A stretch of DNA of 64,000 nt from DYRB01 sp963709645 (lineage in GTDB: Bacteria; Pseudomonadota; Gammaproteobacteria; Chromatiales; Chromatiaceae): positions 177,459 to 241,458 of the forward strand of contig CAVPXP010000011.1 of NCBI GenBank assembly GCA_963709645.1. The letters are read 5' to 3'. The position numbers and the translations under genes were made by a program. Position 1 is the stretch's first letter; each line of letters opens with the position of its first letter. Below the pieces are notes generated by a model that saw only the letters and a program-made list of their open reading frames with translations, ran no database searches and was not told the DNA's origin. Of this stretch, positions 16,917 through 26,397 are shown piece after piece.

Positions 16917-18005
16917 TTACCCAATCCCATCAGAAACCTGTCCAGCAATGCGAACTAGATCCGGCTCCGTGAGATAGGGATGCATTGGGAGACTGACCAC
17001 TCGGGCTGCGGCGTGCTCCGCCACCGGGACCTCAGGCGGCGAACGGCCGGCGAAGGCGGGTTGGCGATGCAATGGGACCGGGTAGTGCACAGCCGTGGGG
17101 ATACCGGCCTCGCCGAGCTTTGCGATGAGCCCGTCCCGATCCTCGACAGCGATGGTGTACTGGGCGTAGACGCTGGTGCCGTGAGGCTCGATGTAGGGGG
17201 TCACGCAGTCCACGTCAGCAAGGAATTCGCTGTAACGGGCGCCGATTCGAATGCGGGCTTCAACCTCGTCCGGAAAAATAGCTAGCTTGGCAAGCAGCAC
17301 AGCCGCCTGGAGGCTGTCCAGGCGGCCATTGATGCCGATGCGGGGGTGGTGATAACGCCGATCCTGGCCGTGCACCCGGATCTCCCGCATGATCTTGGCC
17401 AGCGAGGCGTCATCGGTGAAGCAGGCCCCGGCGTCGCCGTAGGCCCCTAAGGGCTTCGAGGGAAAGAAGCTGGTGCAACCGATGAGCGATAGACCGCAGG
17501 ATTGTCGCCCCTTGTAGGTGGCGCCGAAGCTCTGGGCGGCATCCTCGATCACCGGCAGTCCATGGCGTGCGGCAATGGCATTGATCGCGTCCATGTCCGC
17601 GCATTGGCCGTAGAGGCTGACCGGGATGATGGCGCGGGACTTGGGCGTGATGGCCGCCTCGATCTGCGCCGGGTCGATGTTGTACGTCCTGGCATCGATA
17701 TCGACATAGATCGGGATGGCTCCGATCAGGGCGATCATCTCGCCCGTAGCGATGAAGGTGAAGGGGGTGGTGATGACCTCGTCGCCCGGGCCGATCCCCA
17801 AGGCAAGCATGGCCACAAGGAGGGCGTCGGTGCCGCTGGATACGCCGATGCAGTGTTTCGCGCCCACGGCGGCGGCCAGTCGCTCCTCTAGCTCGACAAC
17901 CTCCGGACCCATGATGTATTGACCGTGTTCCAGGACGGCCTTGATCCGCGCGCCTACGTCGCCCTCGATGCGCCGGTATTGGGATTGGAGGTCGATGAAG
18001 TTCAT
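16917..18005 (-). CDS. DegT/DnrJ/EryC1/StrS-family sugar aminotransferase
   Basis: 362 residues. A PLP-dependent type I fold enzyme with GVSSGTDALLVAM (cofactor phosphate loop, about 52-64), PVIEDAAQSFGATY (aspartate contacting the pyridine nitrogen) and the Schiff-base lysine in SFFPSKPLGAYGDAG around residue 185. This family transaminates keto-sugar nucleotides (WbpE/PseC/DesI type). It likely makes an amino sugar for the glycan locus and would use the product of the WbpM-type dehydratase encoded at 29.5-31.4 kb, though that link is inference. It is 143 bp downstream of gspD and 88+ bp upstream of wzm on the same strand. Confidence 0.83.
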   Translation of the reverse strand: MNFIDLQSQYRRIEGDVGARIKAVLEHGQYIMGPEVVELEERLAAAVGAKHCIGVSSGTDALLVAMLALGIGPGDEVITTPFTFIATGEMIALIGAIPIYVDIDARTYNIDPAQIEAAITPKSRAIIPVSLYGQCADMDAINAIAARHGLPVIEDAAQSFGATYKGRQSCGLSLIGCTSFFPSKPLGAYGDAGACFTDDASLAKIMREIRVHGQDRRYHHPRIGINGRLDSLQAAVLLAKLAIFPDEVEARIRIGARYSEFLADVDCVTPYIEPHGTSVYAQYTIAVEDRDGLIAKLGEAGIPTAVHYPVPLHRQPAFAGRSPPEVPVAEHAAARVVSLPMHPYLTEPDLVRIAGQVSDGIG

Positions 18006-18148
18006 TTGGCTCTTCAGCTCAGTGGCAGCATGCAGCAGGGTTCGCGGTTACAGGCGTTAGCCCCCGGGATACGACGATCCGGGACAGACCTTAATGCTAC
18101 GCCACGCATAGATACCCCGGGCCGGATCGCCGCCGAGCGCCGTCAAGG

Positions 18149-20320
18149 TCAGAACTTAAACTCCAACCCCTTGACTTTCTTTCTGAAATCCTGCAAAGCC
18201 CCCAGCGCGTCCGAGTCGCTGGCGATGACCCGAGGGGTAATCACCACGACCAATTCGGTACGATCGGCCTTCCTGGTGGTCTCGCCAAACAAGGCTCCAA
18301 TGATGGGGAGACTGTACAACCCGGGGACACCATCCTCGCTGTTGGAGCGCTGATCCTGGATCAAACCACCCAGCACGACGGCCTGGTTGGAGCGAACTGC
18401 CACGCTACTGGTGATCTTGCGCGTCAAGAACGCCGTCCCCAATGAGGATTCCGCTCCCGGGGTAGTGATTTCCTGTTCGATTTCCATCTGCACCATGCCG
18501 CCTGGGGTAACCCTTGGCTTGACAGTCAGGATGACCCCGGTGTCCTTGTACTCGACCGAATTAACTAAATTCGAGGTGGTACTCGTCGACTGCTGCTGCT
18601 GGGTCAGAATCGGGACTTGCTGACCAACCTGCATCTTGGCTGTCTGGTTGTCCATGACCATAACCGACGGCGAGGACAAGACGTTGACCAGGCCATCGCT
18701 CGCCAAGGCGGACAAGGTGGCCCGGACGTTGCCCGGATCCAGGACCAGCGCATAATTGAAGCCAGGGTATGTCAGGCCGAGATTGGCCTGGCCCGTCTCG
18801 GTCCCCGCAGACCCCGCCGCGTTGGTCAAGGAATAGCTGCTGCGCGCTGCGGCCTTACCACCGAAGAACTGCCATTGGACCCCGTACTTCAACTGCCCTG
18901 AAAGCGTGATCTCAACGATGGTCGCCTCCACCAAGACCTGCAGAGGGGTGATATCGAGCTGTTTCAGGGCATCGAGGATCCTCTTATAGTCCTTCGGCGG
19001 GGCCTTGATCAGAAGCGAATTGTTGGCGACGTCCGCGACGACGCTCACCCCGGTTCCGAGATCCACCGCGGTTGCCCCCGTCCGCTGTTTGGATGCCGGG
19101 GCTCTATCGGCGTCGGCCCCTGCCTCTTGGGACTTTATGGACGCAGGAGTCAGGCCCGGGGCCACGCCTCCGAGCTTGCTTCGCCGCTGCGTTTGCGTGT
19201 CTCCGAAGAGCTGGGAAAGGACCTCGGCCAGTTTCTCGGCGTCCCCATGGCGAACACGGTACACATAAAGCCGCTCGCTGGCCTCGCCGGCGGCCTCGGC
19301 GCTGTCCAGGCGTTCGATCCAGCCCCTGACTTGCTGGAGATACCGTTCCTGCGGAGAAACCACCAGCAGGCTATTGGCACTCTCCACCGGTACAAAGCGG
19401 AATATCCCCTTGAAGGAGCTACTACCTTCGTCCGATAAGAGCTTTTCCAACTGAGTCGCAACGTCGTTGGCCTTGGCGTACTCCAGGGTGAAAAAGCCCA
19501 CTGACAACCCCGACATCCAGTCGACATCGAAAGTCCGAACCGTATCGATGATATTGCCCAACTCTGGCCCGGAGCCGGCGACCACCAACAGGTTGCGCAG
19601 GGTGTCAGAGCGCACCACGCTCCCCTGCGGGACCAGAGGTTCAAGTATCTTACCCATCTCCTCGGCCCCGATGTACTGCAGTGGGATCACCTGGACCCCG
19701 TACCCGGCAGGGAGCGCACGGTCGTTGGAACCAAGCTGCGGCACAACGAGACCCTGTACCGCGCTGCTGATCGGCTTGACCTGGTAGCTGCCTCCGCTCT
19801 CGATGAGGGCCGCGTTATTCATGCGCAGCAGGGTTTCAAGGGTCGGGATCAGGTGCTCGCGCCGCAGGGGGCGCTCCGTCTGGAGGGAGGCCGCCCCGGT
19901 CACCTGGGGGTCGATAACGTAGTTGACTTGGAGCAGATCGCCGAGAACGACCTTGACCACTTCGCGGATATCGGTCCCATCGAAGTTGAGCGTGACGTCT
20001 CCCGGCGTCGTGTCGACCTTGGGCGGCGTAATCTTTCGAACAAAGGTCCCGGTACCGGCCTTGATCGAGGTCTTGGGTGCCGCGGCCCCATCACCGCGAA
20101 GGGCGATGCTTTCCTCGCGCATCAGAGGCATGGTCTCCACAGCACCACGCCGAGGGCGGTCCTTGTCGGTCATATGGCCTTGGGGGTCGCCGACCTTCAT
20201 CGTCGGATCCCAAAAGCTCGTTGTACAGGCGCCGAGCACGAGGGCCACGAGCAGGGACAGAAACGCTGGTAGGCCGCGCAAGACGCCACTCCGGACTCTG
20301 GAATGTCGGTGAGCGAACAT
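18149..20320 (-). CDS. gspD: Type II secretion secretin GspD (lipoprotein, XpsD-like)
   Basis: 723 residues. The leader ends in a lipobox (LVALVLGAC, cysteine at 32), so the secretin appears to carry its own lipid anchor, as XpsD of Xanthomonas does. The N0 domain (LNFDGTDIREVVKVVLGDLL) and N1-N3 domains fill about 100-420. The secretin core ends with KDTGVILTVKPRVTPGG, KITSSVAVRSNQAVVLGGL and IIGALFGE. Forms the outer-membrane channel of the type II machine. It is the last gene of the operon, 7 bp after the gspC/N-type gene. Confidence 0.92.
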   Translation of the reverse strand: MFAHRHSRVRSGVLRGLPAFLSLLVALVLGACTTSFWDPTMKVGDPQGHMTDKDRPRRGAVETMPLMREESIALRGDGAAAPKTSIKAGTGTFVRKITPPKVDTTPGDVTLNFDGTDIREVVKVVLGDLLQVNYVIDPQVTGAASLQTERPLRREHLIPTLETLLRMNNAALIESGGSYQVKPISSAVQGLVVPQLGSNDRALPAGYGVQVIPLQYIGAEEMGKILEPLVPQGSVVRSDTLRNLLVVAGSGPELGNIIDTVRTFDVDWMSGLSVGFFTLEYAKANDVATQLEKLLSDEGSSSFKGIFRFVPVESANSLLVVSPQERYLQQVRGWIERLDSAEAAGEASERLYVYRVRHGDAEKLAEVLSQLFGDTQTQRRSKLGGVAPGLTPASIKSQEAGADADRAPASKQRTGATAVDLGTGVSVVADVANNSLLIKAPPKDYKRILDALKQLDITPLQVLVEATIVEITLSGQLKYGVQWQFFGGKAAARSSYSLTNAAGSAGTETGQANLGLTYPGFNYALVLDPGNVRATLSALASDGLVNVLSSPSVMVMDNQTAKMQVGQQVPILTQQQQSTSTTSNLVNSVEYKDTGVILTVKPRVTPGGMVQMEIEQEITTPGAESSLGTAFLTRKITSSVAVRSNQAVVLGGLIQDQRSNSEDGVPGLYSLPIIGALFGETTRKADRTELVVVITPRVIASDSDALGALQDFRKKVKGLEFKF

Positions 20321-20327
20321 TGGACCT

Positions 20328-21026
20328 CTAGTTTGGATTGCCTGCCGGTGGTCGGGTTTTACGCCCGATCAGCTGCGGATTGACGGTCCTTTGCTTGGCG
20401 GAGGGTGACGGCGGCCGACTCGGCGCAGCCGGTTTCGCCGGTTTCGCGGAATCTTCACCCTCCTGCGGCTTCCCCGGAGGGGCCTGCTTGGCCGCTGCGC
20501 GTGGGGGCAGCGGCGGCGGAGGCGGCGACGCCCACGGGGCGTTAAAGGTGCGTAATGGTAACGTATCCGTCGTGCCCTGTCGCTCCAGTACGAGACGATC
20601 GGTTTTGATGTCCTTCACCGTCCAACCATTCAGCTCCTCCCCAGGACGCACGCGAAGAGGCGCCGGCTGTGTGGGATCCTTGACCCAAGCCACAGTGACG
20701 CCGGGAGAGATCAGTACGCCGGCGAGGTCCAGGCCGTCAAGCTTGGCCGTCTCCTCTGGGGGCGGCGGAGCAGTCTCCTCCTCTGGTTCATCGACCCGTG
20801 GTCGGCGATCCGGCCGAAACAGGGGACGGTCCTTGATCGCCGCGTACTCTTCTAGGTCCTCCAGCGGGCTGAGCTCAACGAGCGGGTCCGGCTCGGTCGC
20901 CACCTGGGTCGCCCCCGGCACGGCTTGAGCCCGTTGCACGACTGCCGGCGGGGGCCAACCGCTCCACTGGAGGTACAGCAGGCCGCCCAGCCCGAGGACG
21001 ATGACCCCCAGCACCCACTTGATCAT
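20328..21026 (-). CDS. Type II secretion inner-membrane protein (GspC/XpsN-like)
   Basis: 232 residues. One N-terminal membrane helix (residues ~3-22), then a homology-region-like segment (EEYAAIKDRPLFRPDRR; DGLDLAGVLISPG; WVKDPTQPAPLRVRPGE) that matches the GspC periplasmic HR domain. A long proline/alanine-rich tail follows with no PDZ domain. Its place between gspM and gspD corresponds to xpsN in the xpsE-D operon. It would link the inner-membrane platform to the secretin. The ATGA overlap with gspM (21023-21026) indicates coupled translation. Confidence 0.75.
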   Translation of the reverse strand: MIKWVLGVIVLGLGGLLYLQWSGWPPPAVVQRAQAVPGATQVATEPDPLVELSPLEDLEEYAAIKDRPLFRPDRRPRVDEPEEETAPPPPEETAKLDGLDLAGVLISPGVTVAWVKDPTQPAPLRVRPGEELNGWTVKDIKTDRLVLERQGTTDTLPLRTFNAPWASPPPPPLPPRAAAKQAPPGKPQEGEDSAKPAKPAAPSRPPSPSAKQRTVNPQLIGRKTRPPAGNPN

Positions 21027-21661
21027 GCGCCCCCCAAAGTGAAGCCGAAGATGTCCAGGCGTACCGTCAGATCCTCTGTCGGTGCCCTCTGTCGCCCACG
21101 GCGAGCCCGCCGGATTCGCTCGTTGGCCGCGGGGCGATCCGGCTGGACCATGGAGCGAATGGAGAGCTGGTCGACGAATAGGAAGGGACGCGCTTCCTCG
21201 ATCTTGTAGAGGACATCGAGCAGTTCGTCAGTCGACCCCTGCAATTGGATGCGAACGCGCACGGTTGGCGGCTCCTCGTTCGGCGTCGATGGCAGAATTT
21301 GGGTGCTAACGAGGCGGGCGCCGGCCACCTTGACCATGTCCTGGACCTTCTGCTGGAGACCCGCTCCAGCCAAGGCATGCGTTGCCGCGTCAAAGTAGAA
21401 GGCCTTGAAGGATTGGTTGTTGCTAACCTGCTCCAGCTCGGCACGCAACATCGGCAGGGTCGCTACCAGGCGTTGATAACGGTCGAGCTGGTCGCGGGTA
21501 CGCTCGATCTCGCCATCAAGCGAGCCCATCCGCTCCAGCCAGGGCCACGCGACCCCAATAGCCAGCGACGCAGGTATCAACAGCAACAACACCCAAGCCG
21601 ACACGCAACGCGCAACGCGCGAGGCCTTGGCGATATCGGTCCTGGCTACAGATGCACTCAC
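21023..21661 (-). CDS. gspM: Type II secretion protein GspM
   Basis: 212 residues, one N-terminal membrane helix (about 20-42), a coiled-coil stretch (EIERTRDQLDRYQRLV) and a ferredoxin-like C-terminal domain with QILPSTPNEEPPTVRVRIQLQG. This is the layout of GspM/PilO-type platform proteins that pair with GspL. It overlaps gspL by 4 bp (ATGA) and the next gene by 4 bp. Assigned partly by position in the E-to-D operon. Confidence 0.82.
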   Translation of the reverse strand: MSASVARTDIAKASRVARCVSAWVLLLLIPASLAIGVAWPWLERMGSLDGEIERTRDQLDRYQRLVATLPMLRAELEQVSNNQSFKAFYFDAATHALAGAGLQQKVQDMVKVAGARLVSTQILPSTPNEEPPTVRVRIQLQGSTDELLDVLYKIEEARPFLFVDQLSIRSMVQPDRPAANERIRRARRGRQRAPTEDLTVRLDIFGFTLGGA

Positions 21662-22749
21662 GGCGGCGAGGGCCTCGCATACTGAAAGGTGATATTAAAG
21701 CGCTCAGCGCCGGTCTGGGCCACTTGGGTAACTGGCGAAGCGAACGAAACCCCGTGCACACCCGCGGACTTTTCCAACAGTGCGATGAGCGCCGTTGCCT
21801 GGGTCGACTCGCCCCGCATTTGGAGCCCACCCTTGTCGAGGTCGAGGTTTTGGATCCAGGTCCCGTCGGGCAGACGCGCGGTGAGCTCACGCAGGAGGTC
21901 AATCATGCGCGGCTGCTCCATCTTGCGCTGCAACACCGCAACGCTGCCGTGGCGCGCCCGTTCCAGATCGGTGCGCAGCTTGTCGACCTGCTGGGCAGCG
22001 CTGCGCACTCGCTCCAGCTCGATCTGCAAGGTATCAAGCACCTGCCCACGCTGCCATAAGGGCGTGATCAGGGCCGCCGCCCCCAGCGACAATGCGAGCA
22101 GCAGTATCCCGAAGGTCCAACCCAGACCACGAATGCTGCGGCGCGGCCGTTCGCCGACGGGCAACAGGTTGGCTCTCGGCCAGGCCCCCTCCCAGGTCAC
22201 CTGATCGACGGGGAACCCGACCTCACGCAGGCGCTGGAGCCAGGGCTCTGCGCGGTCGCGGCGACACAGGGCCAGTTCGACCAATATCCGATCCCCGCGC
22301 CGTGATGTGCCACTCAGGTGCGTGTCGAAGAAGACTTGATCGCCCGGGAAGGGTGACAGCCGGTCCATCTCGTAGCGAATCACTTGCTGTAGGTTCTCGC
22401 GCACCTGCGCGGGAAACGAGAGGCTGCGCCGCAGGACCTGGTCGGCCGGCAGCAAGACCACGGTCCTCTGGACCTGTCCAGCGAGCCCCTCGGGCCCCGG
22501 GGCGCCGCCCGCGTCGACGCGCAACTCACCCAGAGGGTTCCGCGAGTCCTCCTCGGCCAGGAAAAGGTGGGCATCGCCATCCTCAGGCAACACCAACAGG
22601 CGCCGGTCGCGGCCGAGCAGCAAAGAACGCAGTGGCCGCGACAAACAGGCCCCAAGCTGCCCGCGCCAGGCGTCAAGCAGATCCCAAGCCGTGATGCCCC
22701 GTTCTGACCGGGTCAAGCGAAACGATTGAAGGGCGTCGGTGAGTGCCAT
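21658..22749 (-). CDS. gspL: Type II secretion protein GspL (PilM/PilN-like)
   Basis: 363 residues. The N-terminal ~190 residues form an actin-like cytoplasmic part (LPADQVLRRSLSFPAQVRE; QVIRYEMDRLSPFPGDQVFF), followed by a single membrane helix (about 205-225), a coiled coil and a small periplasmic domain. GspL recruits the GspE ATPase to the membrane platform. A 143-bp gap separates it from gspK, the only sizeable gap in the operon. Confidence 0.85.
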   Translation of the reverse strand: MALTDALQSFRLTRSERGITAWDLLDAWRGQLGACLSRPLRSLLLGRDRRLLVLPEDGDAHLFLAEEDSRNPLGELRVDAGGAPGPEGLAGQVQRTVVLLPADQVLRRSLSFPAQVRENLQQVIRYEMDRLSPFPGDQVFFDTHLSGTSRRGDRILVELALCRRDRAEPWLQRLREVGFPVDQVTWEGAWPRANLLPVGERPRRSIRGLGWTFGILLLALSLGAAALITPLWQRGQVLDTLQIELERVRSAAQQVDKLRTDLERARHGSVAVLQRKMEQPRMIDLLRELTARLPDGTWIQNLDLDKGGLQMRGESTQATALIALLEKSAGVHGVSFASPVTQVAQTGAERFNITFQYARPSPP

Positions 22750-22892
22750 AGACGAAGAATATGTTGACTAGGTGCCGGGCGAAGTGCTGCCCCTTGCTGG
22801 CGAACTGAAGGGAACACAGAGACAAGACTACCATGCGCGGGCCGGTTTTCTATCGGCAGCACAGCTCCCACTCAGCGCCAAGGGTCCTGGCC

Positions 22893-23846
22893 CTACTCCG
22901 AGACAAGGGGCGAAGGGGGTGGAGCCAGCCCGTACCGGCGCCACTGGACCTGAACGGGCTGCTGCCCACCCTGCTCCACGAGGACCAAGGCCTCCATGGC
23001 GGCCCCGGTTGTCGACTGGGACCCGCCCAAAGAGGCCGCCCGGGCGACGCGGATGCGATACAGTGGACCGCCGCGCCCAAACGCGGCAGCTGCGCGCCCG
23101 CTCGCGGCACCAGGGATCGCAGGCTCGTTACGCTCGGTCACCACCAGCTGGGCCTCCTCCAGGGTCACGCCCTGGACGGCGGCCAGCACGACCGCGGAGG
23201 CAAACTGCTCGTCGAGCTTAGCCTTGCCCGAGTCGACGGTCACCTCCGGGGCAAGACGCCGGTAGAGATCCTGGGAGATCCCCATGACCTGTCGCAACTC
23301 CTCAACGCTCATGAAGGGGCCATCCTTAGCTCCGTACGGCAGTCCCTCAGCGGCATAGTCCGGGTCCTCGGCGCCGTTGAGGGACTTGAGGTCGTCCGCA
23401 TCGCGCCAATCGAGGATCCCGTCCGCAAGGGCGGCGCTGATATCGTCCGAAACACCCAGCACCGTAAACAGGGCGGTGAGCACATCGGCATCCGCCTGAT
23501 TGATGTCGATCCGGGATCCCTCGTTTTGAACTGAGATCGCCAGGGGGACATCGGCGAAGGTCCAGGCGTGCGGTGTCCCGTCCGGCAGCCACACGACGTC
23601 CTGGCCCTCGGCGTCGGTTGCCGCAGCCTCCGGATCTGAAGCCTGCGGTGCAAGCAAATTGAGCGCTGCATAGGCGATGCCTGCGTCCGCAGCGGCCCGG
23701 AATCGGGCCCCGGCGAGGGCATTGGCAGTGAGCGTACTCTCGGTGCGCTGGACCGCGGTCAGGCCCAGGGCCATGACCGAGAGGAGTGTAATGACCCACA
23801 GGACCAGGATGAGGGCGATCCCTCGGCTGCCTTTGACCGACCGCAT
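22893..23846 (-). CDS. gspK: Type II secretion minor pseudopilin GspK
   Basis: 317 residues. A short basic leader and the pseudopilin helix (KGSRGIALILVLWVITLL) define it; the +5 glutamate of other pseudopilins is absent, as is normal for GspK. The large globular domain contains SRIDINQADADVL, a helix-hairpin-helix-like segment typical of GspK. It caps the pseudopilus tip with GspI and GspJ. It begins 1 bp into the end of gspJ. Confidence 0.87.
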   Translation of the reverse strand: MRSVKGSRGIALILVLWVITLLSVMALGLTAVQRTESTLTANALAGARFRAAADAGIAYAALNLLAPQASDPEAAATDAEGQDVVWLPDGTPHAWTFADVPLAISVQNEGSRIDINQADADVLTALFTVLGVSDDISAALADGILDWRDADDLKSLNGAEDPDYAAEGLPYGAKDGPFMSVEELRQVMGISQDLYRRLAPEVTVDSGKAKLDEQFASAVVLAAVQGVTLEEAQLVVTERNEPAIPGAASGRAAAAFGRGGPLYRIRVARAASLGGSQSTTGAAMEALVLVEQGGQQPVQVQWRRYGLAPPPSPLVSE

Positions 23847-24757
23847 TACCTGCCCCCCCGCTGAGAGGACCGGCCCCCCCCCGTACGCGCCTCCGCCGGG
23901 TCGGACAGCACCCGGATGAAACCCGCTTGGATCTGGACCACCTCAGCCTGATCGACCTGGGGCAGGCGCACGACGCTATCGGGCCAGTCCTGACGACGGC
24001 TGGTCAGACGGACCCGGATGAGCTTTGGGGGGTGGGGTTGGTTAATCCACTCCTCATACCATTGGCCCTCCGCCTCTGTTCCGTCTCCCCCGACCTGGGC
24101 ACCTCGGGTGCTCTTGACGGACCGCCCGGACGCGGATGCGTTCAGGCCCGTTTCGTCGGCAACACCGAAGTAGGCAAGGTCAAACACACCCACGCCCTCC
24201 AACAGCGCGGTCTGCCCGAAGGCCCCGACCGACATGTCCGTCTCCTCTGCCGGGTCACTGGAGATCCCTGGTGAACCCGGGTCCAGCGGCCGCCACTCCG
24301 GGGCCTCGGCATTGCCGATGAGGACATCGGGGTGCAACAACCAGCGCGTCAGCACCAGGCGCACGTCCTCACCCTGCCCCTCCAGCCCCAGTCGCAGGAC
24401 ATAGAGGCCCGGAATACCAACATGCTCGGACAGGGGGGCGACGAACTCCAGGCTGGTGGCATCGCCGGCGAACACCTGGTGGTCCTGTGCGTCGAAGCGC
24501 AACACCAGGTCGCGGGTCTGACTCAAGGAGCGGTCGAGAAAGCCCCGCGCGCTGCGAAGCTCCGCATTGCGCTCGGCCACCCTGTCTACCCCGTCCCAGG
24601 CGCGGCTTCCTAGGCGCAACCCCGAGAACAGCAGCACGGTAATCAGGGCGACAAGGGCCAGAGCAATCACCAGCTCGATAAGCGTAAAGCCGTTGGGGTG
24701 GACCGTGGCGGCAGCGACGCGATCCCGGCCGCACGGCGCCGGCTTCGCCGCACTCAT
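23846..24757 (-). CDS. gspJ: Type II secretion minor pseudopilin GspJ
   Basis: About 303 residues from ATG 24757, which overlaps the gspI stop as ATGA (24754-24757); this start puts the prepilin cleavage site NG|FTLIELVIALALVAL at about residue 25. An open frame upstream to 24904 lies inside gspI and is not expected to be translated. Part of the pseudopilus tip complex, processed by a PilD/GspO peptidase encoded elsewhere. Confidence 0.87.
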   Translation of the reverse strand: MSAAKPAPCGRDRVAAATVHPNGFTLIELVIALALVALITVLLFSGLRLGSRAWDGVDRVAERNAELRSARGFLDRSLSQTRDLVLRFDAQDHQVFAGDATSLEFVAPLSEHVGIPGLYVLRLGLEGQGEDVRLVLTRWLLHPDVLIGNAEAPEWRPLDPGSPGISSDPAEETDMSVGAFGQTALLEGVGVFDLAYFGVADETGLNASASGRSVKSTRGAQVGGDGTEAEGQWYEEWINQPHPPKLIRVRLTSRRQDWPDSVVRLPQVDQAEVVQIQAGFIRVLSDPAEARTGGGRSSQRGGR

Positions 24758-25323
24758 CGCGACTCCGTTGTGCCGGCAGAGGAGGACTGGGCCCGCGGCG
24801 CCCGCACTGGCGCATCCCCCGCCCCGAGCCCGACAGTCTCCAGGGCCTCGCCAAGGCGCAGGGTTGCCAGACTGAAGTGCCGGTCGGTCGAACCGTCCTG
24901 CCAATAGGCAGTAGCCGTTACCCGGTAGGTGGTAACCGGGGGGGACTGGTCGGGAAAGAGGTCACTGACGTCGATCTGGGTAACGCGCATCGCCCAGGTA
25001 AAGCCCCCCTCCGCCTCCCCTGCGTAGTCGCCCTCTTCCAGAGGGGTCTCCACCCCAGCGCGGGCGAGGGTCGCCTCCGCAAGCTCGGCCGCCCTGGCGA
25101 AGGACCCGCTCACGGCGGTCGTGCTGAGGGCACGGGAAAAGATCTGCAGCAGGACGCCCATGGTCAGCGCAAGGATGGCGAACGCAACCAATACCTCCAG
25201 CAGGGAAAAGCCTGCCTGGTCGGCAGGCCGCGGGGACTGCAGGGGCGGTTTCGTCCGAGACGACGATCCGGGTCTGACTACCCTCAGTGGTGGGACGCGC
25301 CTCGACATCGAGCTAGTCCCCAT
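24754..25323 (-). CDS. gspI: Type II secretion minor pseudopilin GspI
   Basis: 189 residues at most; the leader is long (cleavage at AG|FSLLEVLVAFAIL near residue 38), so a start at the internal ATG 25308 is also possible. The globular region contains TWAMRVTQIDVSD and the C-terminal LATLRLG strand common to GspI. It overlaps gspH by 11 bp and gspJ by 4 bp. Confidence 0.85.
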   Translation of the reverse strand: MGTSSMSRRVPPLRVVRPGSSSRTKPPLQSPRPADQAGFSLLEVLVAFAILALTMGVLLQIFSRALSTTAVSGSFARAAELAEATLARAGVETPLEEGDYAGEAEGGFTWAMRVTQIDVSDLFPDQSPPVTTYRVTATAYWQDGSTDRHFSLATLRLGEALETVGLGAGDAPVRAPRAQSSSAGTTESR

Positions 25324-25861
25324 CCCAGCGCCCGATGGCGATGCGCCCGGTGAGCCAGGTCACTCCCACCTGATAGCCATGCCCGTCCCGGCTGATGAGA
25401 ACCCGACCCCCGGTGGAGCTACCGTCGGGGTAGAAGCGCACCCCGCCGACCCGGTCGTCACGCATCTCCGAGCGCGCGCCCTCCAGCTTGAGGTCAAGCC
25501 CCGACGGCAGGGAGACAGTACGCCGGTCACCCTCGACCTGGTAGCGGCGGCCGTCTACGTCCATCAGAAATGCGACATCACGACCGCCGCGGATCGCTTC
25601 TTCCCGGGCCAGCCGCAGGCCGGCGGCGGTGCTGCGGACGGCAGCTTTGAGTTGGACTCCGGGGAAGGCGGCCGCGATCAGGGGCGGGACCAGGCCGATC
25701 AGCAACCCTGCCAGGGCCAGGACCAGCAGCAGTTCAACGAGCGTGAAGCCCCCATGGGAATGGCCATTGGCCGGTGACCAGCGGGGATGGCAATGCCATC
25801 CCGAGCGCAGCGGCGGTGCTCCCCACCGGCAACGCATCGCCGACTGCCGTCCCCTAGCCAC
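25313..25861 (-). CDS. gspH: Type II secretion minor pseudopilin GspH
   Basis: 182 residues with the cleavage motif GG|FTLVELLLVLALAGLL near residue 38, followed by a GspH/FimT-type domain (LRLAREEAIRGGRDV; GVRFYPDGSSTGG near the C-terminus). The 37-residue leader is longer than usual; a start at the in-frame Met9 is possible. It is 13 bp downstream of gspG. Confidence 0.85.
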   Translation of the reverse strand: MARGRQSAMRCRWGAPPLRSGWHCHPRWSPANGHSHGGFTLVELLLVLALAGLLIGLVPPLIAAAFPGVQLKAAVRSTAAGLRLAREEAIRGGRDVAFLMDVDGRRYQVEGDRRTVSLPSGLDLKLEGARSEMRDDRVGGVRFYPDGSSTGGRVLISRDGHGYQVGVTWLTGRIAIGRWDGD

Positions 25862-25874
25862 TAGACACTGCCGT

Positions 25875-26300
25875 TCACTCCCAGCTCGTCACATCTCTGT
25901 CTTCCGCGTCGCCCCCCTCGCGGTTGTCAGCACCCAGGGACCAGATGTCGAACGAGCCGTGCTGCCCGGGGGCCCGGTAGTGGTACTCGAAGCCCCAGGG
26001 GTCCTTCGGCACTACGGTCTTTTTCAGGTAGGGACCGTTCCAGTCGGGGGTGTTGCCCGGGTCACGCACCAATGCCTCGAGACCCTGGTCCGACCCGGGG
26101 TAGTTACCGATCTCCAGACGATAGAGGTCAAGGGTGGCCGCGAGGTCATGGATCTGCAGGGCGGCGGTCTTGGTCTTGGATCCGCCGAGGAACTTCATCA
26201 CCTGGGGCCCGACGAGGCCGGCGAGCAGGCCAAGGATGGCGAGGACAACGAGGAGCTCGACGAGGGTAAAGCCCGAGATAGGTTTGCGCGTGCGGTTCAT
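25875..26300 (-). CDS. gspG: Type II secretion major pseudopilin GspG
   Basis: 141 residues from ATG 26300, preceded by a GGAGGG ribosome site. Cleavage motif SG|FTLVELLVVLAILG, then the GspG-specific IGNYPGSDQGLEALV and GPYLKKTVVPKDPWG, and a C-terminal SLGADNREGG calcium-site-like loop. It forms the shaft of the pseudopilus and would be the most abundant product of the operon. Confidence 0.92.
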   Translation of the reverse strand: MNRTRKPISGFTLVELLVVLAILGLLAGLVGPQVMKFLGGSKTKTAALQIHDLAATLDLYRLEIGNYPGSDQGLEALVRDPGNTPDWNGPYLKKTVVPKDPWGFEYHYRAPGQHGSFDIWSLGADNREGGDAEDRDVTSWE

Positions 26301-26397
26301 GCAGTCGTTCCCTCCGTACAGGCTGGCGCCGGAATGGCGCCGATGCAACCCGCGGTCAGTCGAACATCTTAGCCGAATTGCGATGCGGGTAAGACCG